DNA of 9,244 nt from Deltaproteobacteria bacterium RIFCSPLOWO2_12_FULL_60_16 (GTDB lineage: Bacteria > Desulfobacterota > Binatia > UBA9968), in assembly GCA_001798565.1 (NCBI GenBank), contig MGSR01000135.1, positions 1-9,244 on the forward strand. Reading direction: 5' to 3'. Each line of letters starts with the position of its first letter. The first letter of the stretch is position 1. The position numbers and the translations under genes are program-made. The notes beneath the pieces are model-generated. The model was not told where the DNA came from. It was given only the letters and a program-made list of their open reading frames with translations, and did no database searches. Positions 5,622 to 9,244 of this stretch are shown here, one piece after another.

Positions 5622-6466
5622 CTCTGTTGACCGCGATTTGTTACGCCTCCGCGCTCGTTTCAGCGCGGCGCGGACTCAGGTACTCGACGCCGGCCACGGT
5701 AACCTGCGTTTCCGTCCTGGTCCAGACCGTGACGCTCTGGGGCGCGCTTTTTTTCAGCGGCGGCGTGCCTGAGGTCTCCCCCACTCCGGTGCTTTTATTC
5801 GTCGTCGTCGGCGTGACCCAGCTCGGGGTGCGCCTGCTCGCCTATACGGGCGTGCACAAGATCGGCGCCTCGCGGAGCAGCGCCCTGCAGGCGACCAGTC
5901 CGCTGATCGCCGCAGGGATCGCGATCCTTTTCCTCCATGAAGAGCCGGGCGCCGCAGTGGCCGCCGGGACCGTCCTGGTCGTCATTGGGATTATCCTGGT
6001 CTCCTGGCGGTCCGAAGAGCAAATCCCGACGTTCCGCTGGTGGCATCTCTTATTTCCGCTCGGCGCGGCCTGCCTGACCGGCATGAACCACCCGATCCGG
6101 CGCTACGCCCTCTCCCTGGCCAACGAGCCGCTCTTCTTCGCCGCGGTCATGGGCACGGTCTCGCTGATTTCCTTCCTGGGCTACATCGGCGCGGCGCCCG
6201 CGACCGACAGGCTGGTCTGGAACCGCAACGCCCTCTGGCCCTTCCTGCTCACCGGGCTGGCCGAAACCCTATCGATCCTTTTCATCGTGACGGCATTGAG
6301 CATCGGCTCGGTAGTGGTTGTGGCTCCTATCGCGGCCACCTATCCGGTATGGGCGTTGTTGGGAACCGCCCTGTTTCTGCGCGACGTCGAGCGGATCAAC
6401 CTCTTCACCGTCGCCGGAACGGCGAGCGTGGTGGCGGGGACCATCGCCATTCATCTGGCGAATTAA
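5603..6466 (+). CDS. EamA-domain (DMT superfamily) permease
   Basis: A 287-residue inner-membrane protein of the drug/metabolite transporter superfamily, which exports or imports small metabolites. It has about ten hydrophobic helices in two EamA repeats. The first half ends near residue 135 (ALQATSPLIAAGIAILFLHEEPG, then VLVVIGIILVSW), followed by a charged linker (RSEEQIPTFR). The second half ends with the equivalent VVVAPIAATYPVWALLGTALFL and VAGTASVVAGTIAI. The paired pattern of a P-containing helix followed by LF-L-(E/D) is the family hallmark. The start is ATG 5603; no clear Shine-Dalgarno precedes it, so coupling to the short ORF at 5544 is possible. The stop codon overlaps a terminator-like hairpin. 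The substrate is unknown; neighbouring GMC and CoxG genes suggest, but do not show, a shared metabolite. Confidence 0.88.
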   Translation: MPAQFIALLTAICYASALVSARRGLRYSTPATVTCVSVLVQTVTLWGALFFSGGVPEVSPTPVLLFVVVGVTQLGVRLLAYTGVHKIGASRSSALQATSPLIAAGIAILFLHEEPGAAVAAGTVLVVIGIILVSWRSEEQIPTFRWWHLLFPLGAACLTGMNHPIRRYALSLANEPLFFAAVMGTVSLISFLGYIGAAPATDRLVWNRNALWPFLLTGLAETLSILFIVTALSIGSVVVVAPIAATYPVWALLGTALFLRDVERINLFTVAGTASVVAGTIAIHLAN

Positions 6467-6490
6467 AGAGGCTATTGAAAAAGCCTCTTT
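6465..6490. terminator. Hairpin terminator after the EamA gene, possibly bidirectional
   Basis: AAAGAGGC (6465-6472) and GCCTCTTT (6483-6490) are a perfect 8-bp inverted repeat around a 10-base loop, and the stem starts within the TAA stop codon. The A and T ends give a short U-tract in either direction. The tract is only three Ts, so efficiency is uncertain. Confidence 0.5.
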
Positions 6491-6510
6491 CAGACCGGTC
6501 AAAAAGGATC

Positions 6511-6585
6511 GTTCGGGGACTCGCCTCGCGCGCCGAAAGCAATAGGGGCCGCTCGGGGACCCGGTTCGCTCCCCGAAAGCAATAG
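6511..6585. repeat. Two direct 35-bp copies at 40-bp period
   Basis: Copy 1 (6511-6545) and copy 2 (6551-6585) agree at about 29 of 35 positions. Both start G(T/C)TCGGGGAC and end CCGAAAGCAATAG, with a variable middle. Copy 2 is itself a hairpin with TCGGGGA (6553-6559) and TCCCCGA (6570-6576). A third, inverted and weaker copy begins TGCTTTCGGG at 6617 and runs to about 6648. Confidence 0.7.
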
Positions 6586-6588
6586 ACC

Positions 6589-6609
6589 TGTAGGTTCTTT
6601 GAACCTGCA
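6589..6609. other. Perfect small hairpin with TTT loop
   Basis: AGGTTC (6592-6597), loop TTT (6598-6600), GAACCT (6601-6606). The stem extends outward by one wobble and two further pairs to 6589 and 6609, nine pairs in all. It is part of the repeat cluster; no function is assigned. Confidence 0.5.
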
Positions 6610-6624
6610 CGACTGGTGCTTTCG

Positions 6625-6668
6625 GGTCGCTCCGCCGGGCCCCCTCGCTTTACGGAGCGACCGAGGGG
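6625..6668. other. Two interleaved stems (pseudoknot-capable or alternative hairpins)
   Basis: Stem 1 pairs GGTCGCTCCG (6625-6634) with CGGAGCGACC (6653-6662), a perfect 10-bp match. Stem 2 pairs CCCCTC (6641-6646) with GAGGGG (6663-6668). The order is 1, 2, 1', 2', which is the topology of an H-type pseudoknot; otherwise the stems compete. It is located inside the MITE-like element. Confidence 0.45.
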
Positions 6669-6722
6669 AGCGCGAGTGAGGCTGCGGACGTAGAGACGAA
6701 AAGGTTCGGTTAAAGCACTGCT

Positions 6723-6776
6723 CCATCGGCCGCAGCCGACGGTTCGACCTTGCTCACCGCACTGAGCCTGTCGAAG
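6723..6776. repeat. Palindrome followed by second CTTCGAC-type repeat copy
   Basis: CCATCGGC (6723-6730) faces GCCGACGG (6735-6742), an 8-bp arm with one mismatch and a CGCA loop. Directly after it TTCGAC (6743-6748) faces GTCGAA (6770-6775). The right arm TGAGCCTGTCGAAG (6763-6776) is the reverse complement of CTTCGACAGGCTCA and is shared with the repeat before coxG, which reads CTTCGACAGGCT at 3265. Confidence 0.65.
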
Positions 6777-6871
6777 TGGAGCGCGTTCCCCGAGGGAGCT
6801 ATTGCATCGATCTTGAGAGACGCCTCCGGCGGAAAGCGCGCCGACGAGCCGATGTTGGCTTACGCGCAGAT

Positions 6872-6902
6872 GGGCCTTTTTCAACGGTCTGTTAAAATGC
6901 CC
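6872..6902. terminator. Terminator-like hairpin at the right end of the element
   Basis: GGGC-C-TTTT (6872-6880) faces AAAA-T-GCCC (6894-6902): 8 of 9 pairs around a 13-base loop. It includes the right terminal inverted repeat and ends immediately before the -35 box of the ferredoxin promoter. It lacks a T-tract downstream on the plus strand, so insulation of the next operon is a guess. Confidence 0.35.
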
Positions 6903-6932
6903 TTGTCAGTTGAGCCCCATGTCGCATAGAAT
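6903..6932 (+). promoter_or_regulatory. Sigma-70-type promoter of the ferredoxin / ParB-like / MFS group
   Basis: TTGTCA (6903-6908, 5 of 6 to consensus) and TAGAAT (6927-6932, 5 of 6) are separated by 18 bases. Transcription would start near 6939, giving a leader of about 40 bases to the ferredoxin ATG at 6980. It is the best-looking plus-strand promoter in the window. Confidence 0.55.
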
Positions 6933-6979
6933 CGAGCGCGGATTGTTTTCCACGCTCGCGACGAAGGAAAGGAAATTTT

Positions 6980-7192
6980 ATGAAGATCCTCGTGGATCAA
7001 GGCAAATGCCAGGGGCGGAGAAATTGTATCTCGTCCGCGCCCGATGTCTTCGACCTCGACCAGTCCTTTAAGGCCGTGGTGACGGATCCCAAGGGAGATA
7101 GCGACGAGAATATTCTCAAGGCGGCGAAGTTCTGCCCCACCCAGGCGATTTTCCTCGAAGATGAGAAAACAGGAAAGCGGATCTACCCGTAA
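6980..7192 (+). CDS. Small ferredoxin, predicted single [3Fe-4S] cluster
   Basis: A 70-residue soluble electron carrier. The cysteines are Cys10 and Cys16 in KCQGRRNCISSAPDVF and Cys52 in FCPTQAI. The position of the second Cys of a CxxCxxC motif holds Arg13, so three ligands remain, which fits the [3Fe-4S] ferredoxins that serve cytochromes P450 and some oxygenases. The acidic VFDLDQ stretch and the CPTQAI ending match that family, and the length is normal. A good AAGGAAAGGA run (6964-6973) lies upstream of the ATG at 6980. No P450, Rieske oxygenase or ferredoxin reductase is nearby; the next gene, 45 bp on, is a ParB-like protein. The electron-transfer partner is therefore unknown. The GMC enzyme upstream uses FAD but is separated by the repeat region and has its own context. 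Confidence 0.88.
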   Translation: MKILVDQGKCQGRRNCISSAPDVFDLDQSFKAVVTDPKGDSDENILKAAKFCPTQAIFLEDEKTGKRIYP

Positions 7193-7237
7193 GGCGGCGC
7201 GCCGCGGGAGAGGAGAATTGCCTAATTTTCGCTGCTG

Positions 7238-8239
7238 ATGGCCGAGAAAAAAACCAAGAAGCCGCGGTCCGCGGGCGCGCCGAAGCGAAGAAGAAAGCCG
7301 GCCGGCCGGTCGCTCGGCCTCGGGCCCGCGGAGCTCGACGGCGCAGCGCCTCCGGCGGATGTGGAGGAGCTGGGGCGCGCGGTCGAGCGCGACGGGGGAA
7401 AGGTGCTCGGCCGATACCGCGAGCCCTACGGGGGCCGCTGGCTCCTGCTGGCGGCGCTGCCTATCGATCAGGTGGAACCGACGCCCTACCAGCGCAATCT
7501 CTCGGACACTCACGTGCGCAAGCTCGAGGCGGTGATCGGAAGAGTCGGTCGTTTTCTCGACCCGATCATCGTGGTGCGGGCGCAAAAGAGGGACGAGGGT
7601 TCCGCGAAATACTGGACGCCCAACGGCCACCACCGGCTCTCGGCCATGCGCACGCTCGGCGCCAGGAGCATTCCCGCCCTTCTCGTGCCCGAGGAAGCTA
7701 CGGCCTATCAGATCCTGGCGCTCAACACAGAGAAGGCCCACAATTTGAGAGAGAAGGCGCTGGAGGTAATCCGGATGTATCAGGAGCTCGCGCGCCTGGG
7801 CGATCATAGCGAGGAGAGTTATTCCCTGGAATTCGAGGAGGCGGCCCTGATCACGCTCGGTTTGTGCTACGAGGAGCGGCCGCGCTTCAGCGGCGGGGCC
7901 TACCATCCGCTGCTCAGGCGCGTGGACGGTTTTCTCGGCAAGCCGCTTAAGAGCGCATTGGCGATACGGCGCGAGCGGGCCCAGCTGCTGCTCCAGCTCG
8001 ACGACGTGGTGGTGCAACAGGTGGAGGCGTTGAAGAGCAGGGGTTTAATCAGCCCCTATCTCAAGAGCTTTGTCGTGGCCCGGATCAACCCCGTCCGCTT
8101 CCGGCCCAAGGAGGCGGCGCCGCTCGGCTTCGACGAGGCGCTGGGGCGCATGACCAAGGCGGCAGAGAAGTTCAATCCCGACAAGATCAAAACGGCAGAT
8201 CTCGCCCGCTCCGGCGGCGCGCCGGACGGGGCGGATTAA
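7238..8239 (+). CDS. ParB/Srx-fold (ParB N-terminal domain) protein, not a partition ParB
   Basis: A 333-residue cytoplasmic protein. Residues 2-24 are Lys/Arg-rich and look disordered. A ParB N-terminal-like domain spans about 72-160: ALPIDQVEPTPYQRNLSDTH, then FLDPIIVV, then the nucleotide-binding-type box NGHHRLSAMRTLG (129-141) in place of the GERRxRA of true ParB. NTEKAHNLREKALEVIRMYQEL follows. The remainder (about 190-333), with RFSGGAYHP and SPYLKSFVVARINPVRF, shows no helix-turn-helix that I recognise. No ParA or parS-like site is visible, so chromosome segregation is unlikely; a CTP- or ATP-dependent DNA-associated or regulatory role is inference. The ATG at 7238 lacks a close Shine-Dalgarno (GGAGAGGAG ends 22 bases before). 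The MFS gene follows after 3 bp, implying one transcript. Confidence 0.78.
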   Translation: MAEKKTKKPRSAGAPKRRRKPAGRSLGLGPAELDGAAPPADVEELGRAVERDGGKVLGRYREPYGGRWLLLAALPIDQVEPTPYQRNLSDTHVRKLEAVIGRVGRFLDPIIVVRAQKRDEGSAKYWTPNGHHRLSAMRTLGARSIPALLVPEEATAYQILALNTEKAHNLREKALEVIRMYQELARLGDHSEESYSLEFEEAALITLGLCYEERPRFSGGAYHPLLRRVDGFLGKPLKSALAIRRERAQLLLQLDDVVVQQVEALKSRGLISPYLKSFVVARINPVRFRPKEAAPLGFDEALGRMTKAAEKFNPDKIKTADLARSGGAPDGAD

Positions 8240-8242
8240 TAA

Positions 8243-9244
8243 ATGATCGTGATGATCTGGAAAAAATCTCTCGCTTTCATTAACGGGGTCGGGAGCGAGC
8301 GGGTAAAGCTGCTCGGCTTCGTCACCATCGGCCATTTCTTCATTCACTGGTTCCAGCAGTTCTATCCCGTGGTCCTGCCTTCGCTTAAAACAGGGCTCGG
8401 ACTGAACGATGTCCAGGTCGGCGCGCTCAACTCGGCCAGACAATTCACCATGGGCGCCCTGGATCTGCCTTTAGGAATGCTGGCGGACGCCGTCGGGCGC
8501 CACCGGGCTTTGATCCTGGCCTCGGCTATCGTGTTCATGGGCGCCGCTTACCTCCTGATGGGAATCGCGCCCTATTTTTTCTGGGCCATCGTCGGCTCCG
8601 CGCTGGTGGGGCTGGGCACTTCCCTATGGCATCCGGCGGCCACGGCCTCTTTGTCGAATAAGTTTCCGGAGCGGCGCGCCACCGCCCTGGCGGTGCATGG
8701 CATGGGAGCGACCGTCGGCGATACCCTCACTCCCCTGGGCGTAGGCTTCCTGCTCGTGACCTTTCCCTGGGACACCACCCTGCAGATGCAAATCGTCCCG
8801 GCCCTGCTGCTCGGCTTTCTTGTCTGGCGCGGCCTGGCGGGCTTTTTCGAAAACGCCGAGTCCCACCCTTCGCGCGCCGGCCAGATGCGTGAGATCGTCA
8901 ATCTGGCGAGGAACCCGCTCTTCATCTGGCTCTCGGTCTCCATAGGCCTCTTCCAGATGGGGCGGCTGGTGGTTCAGACCTTTCTGCCGATTTATCTCCA
9001 GGAGCATCTCGGCTACTCCCCTCTCGTCCTCGGCTTCTACATCGCGCTCCAGCATGCCATGGGCACCGTCTCGCAGCCGATTTTGGGTTTTCTCTCCGAC
9101 CGCTTCGGCCGCAAGGCGACTCTTTTTCCGTCCTTCATCGCCCTCGGCGTGCTCTTCGCCCTGATCGCCGTGGTTCAGCCTGGAATCCAGCTCGGCCTCG
9201 TGATCAGCGCCATAGGCCTCTTCTTCTATACTCTGCTCAACGTC
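8243..9244 (+). CDS. MFS transporter, N-terminal 334 residues (cut by window edge)
   Basis: A major facilitator superfamily permease in the inner membrane, open at the right edge. Six helices are followed by a charged central loop (FENAESHPSRAGQMREIVN, about 202-220) and about four more helices. Motif A occurs twice, as expected: GMLADAVGRHR (78-88) after helix 2 and GFLSDRFGRK (282-291) after helix 8. GTSLWHPAATASL (125-137) resembles the GxxxFHP segment of fosmidomycin-resistance-type (Fsr-like) MFS exporters, which makes that branch my first guess; the substrate is unknown. ATG 8243 lies 3 bp after the ParB-like stop with only a weak GGGGCGGA upstream; ATG 8252 in the same frame is an alternative. 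The tight spacing indicates co-transcription and probably coupled translation with the ParB-like gene. Confidence 0.88.
   Translation, partial: MIVMIWKKSLAFINGVGSERVKLLGFVTIGHFFIHWFQQFYPVVLPSLKTGLGLNDVQVGALNSARQFTMGALDLPLGMLADAVGRHRALILASAIVFMGAAYLLMGIAPYFFWAIVGSALVGLGTSLWHPAATASLSNKFPERRATALAVHGMGATVGDTLTPLGVGFLLVTFPWDTTLQMQIVPALLLGFLVWRGLAGFFENAESHPSRAGQMREIVNLARNPLFIWLSVSIGLFQMGRLVVQTFLPIYLQEHLGYSPLVLGFYIALQHAMGTVSQPILGFLSDRFGRKATLFPSFIALGVLFALIAVVQPGIQLGLVISAIGLFFYTLLNV

Larger units (their letters stand above)
6491..6891. mobile_element. MITE-like non-coding element with 17-bp terminal inverted repeats
   Basis: CAGACCGGTCAAAAAGG at 6491-6507 matches the reverse complement of CCTTTTTCAACGGTCTG at 6875-6891 in 15 of 17 positions, framing 401 bp. 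No convincing gene lies inside; frames across it are rich in Arg, Ser and Gly and show no domain. The interior is a stack of palindromes and repeats listed separately: direct and inverted copies of a 35-bp unit, several hairpins and a copy of the CTTCGAC repeat. No clear target-site duplication is visible (the flanks are only T/A-rich), so it may be an old non-autonomous transposon, a nested repeat cluster, or a structured intergenic element. It makes up nearly all of the 513-bp gene-free gap 6467-6979. Confidence 0.5.

Noticed and set aside
6405..6884. 159-codon minus-strand frame across the repeat region
   Set aside because: It crosses the EamA 3' end, the hairpins and the CTTCGAC repeat; its sequence is translated repeat without a recognisable protein pattern.
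6467..6979. tRNA or other known RNA gene in the gene-free gap
   Set aside because: No cloverleaf with a GTTCRA T-arm and CCA-type acceptor could be drawn; the hairpins are explained by the repeat element.
7194..7205. Perfect palindrome GCGGCGCGCCGC after the ferredoxin stop
   Set aside because: Short, all G/C, no T-tract, and common by chance in this composition; not enough to call a terminator or operator.
6881..8017. 378-codon open frame on the minus strand
   Set aside because: It runs antisense through the ferredoxin and ParB-like genes; no motif, and the plus-strand proteins are clearly family members.

Overview
The window reads as chromosomal DNA from a GC-rich, free-living Gram-negative bacterium. 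The mix of genes (a TctC-type periplasmic solute receptor, LL-diaminopimelate aminotransferase, a CoxG-like protein, a GMC oxidoreductase) and the repeat-filled gaps suggest an uncultured soil or sediment lineage of deltaproteobacterial or similar type. This placement is an inference from gene content; no rRNA or other phylogenetic marker is present.

Layout. Positions 1-1081 hold two minus-strand genes: the N-terminal end of a TctC/Bug solute-binding protein, cut by the window edge, and a complete rhomboid intramembrane protease with a good promoter. From about 1216 everything is on the plus strand. 1277-3262 is a compact housekeeping run: dapL (lysine and peptidoglycan precursor synthesis), folK (folate synthesis) and a small membrane-anchored YHS-like protein. 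3353-6466 is an accessory stretch: a CoxG/SRPBCC protein, a GMC flavin oxidoreductase and an EamA-type exporter. 6467-6979 has no gene and is packed with repeats. 6980-9244 is a probable operon of a predicted [3Fe-4S] ferredoxin, a ParB-like domain protein with no ParA beside it, and an MFS transporter cut by the right edge.

The protein genes belong to known families, and I do not see an obvious new defence or mobile system. The unusual content is between the genes. Two arrays of 9-bp units (core GTTCAA) with hairpin symmetry bracket the GMC gene. A dispersed CTTCGAC inverted repeat exactly fills the gap before coxG and supplies its ribosome binding site. A 401-bp element with 15/17 matching terminal inverted repeats and internal repeat copies lies upstream of the ferredoxin operon and ends next to its promoter. 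The most interesting coding unit is the ferredoxin / ParB-like / MFS group, whose joint role I cannot assign.
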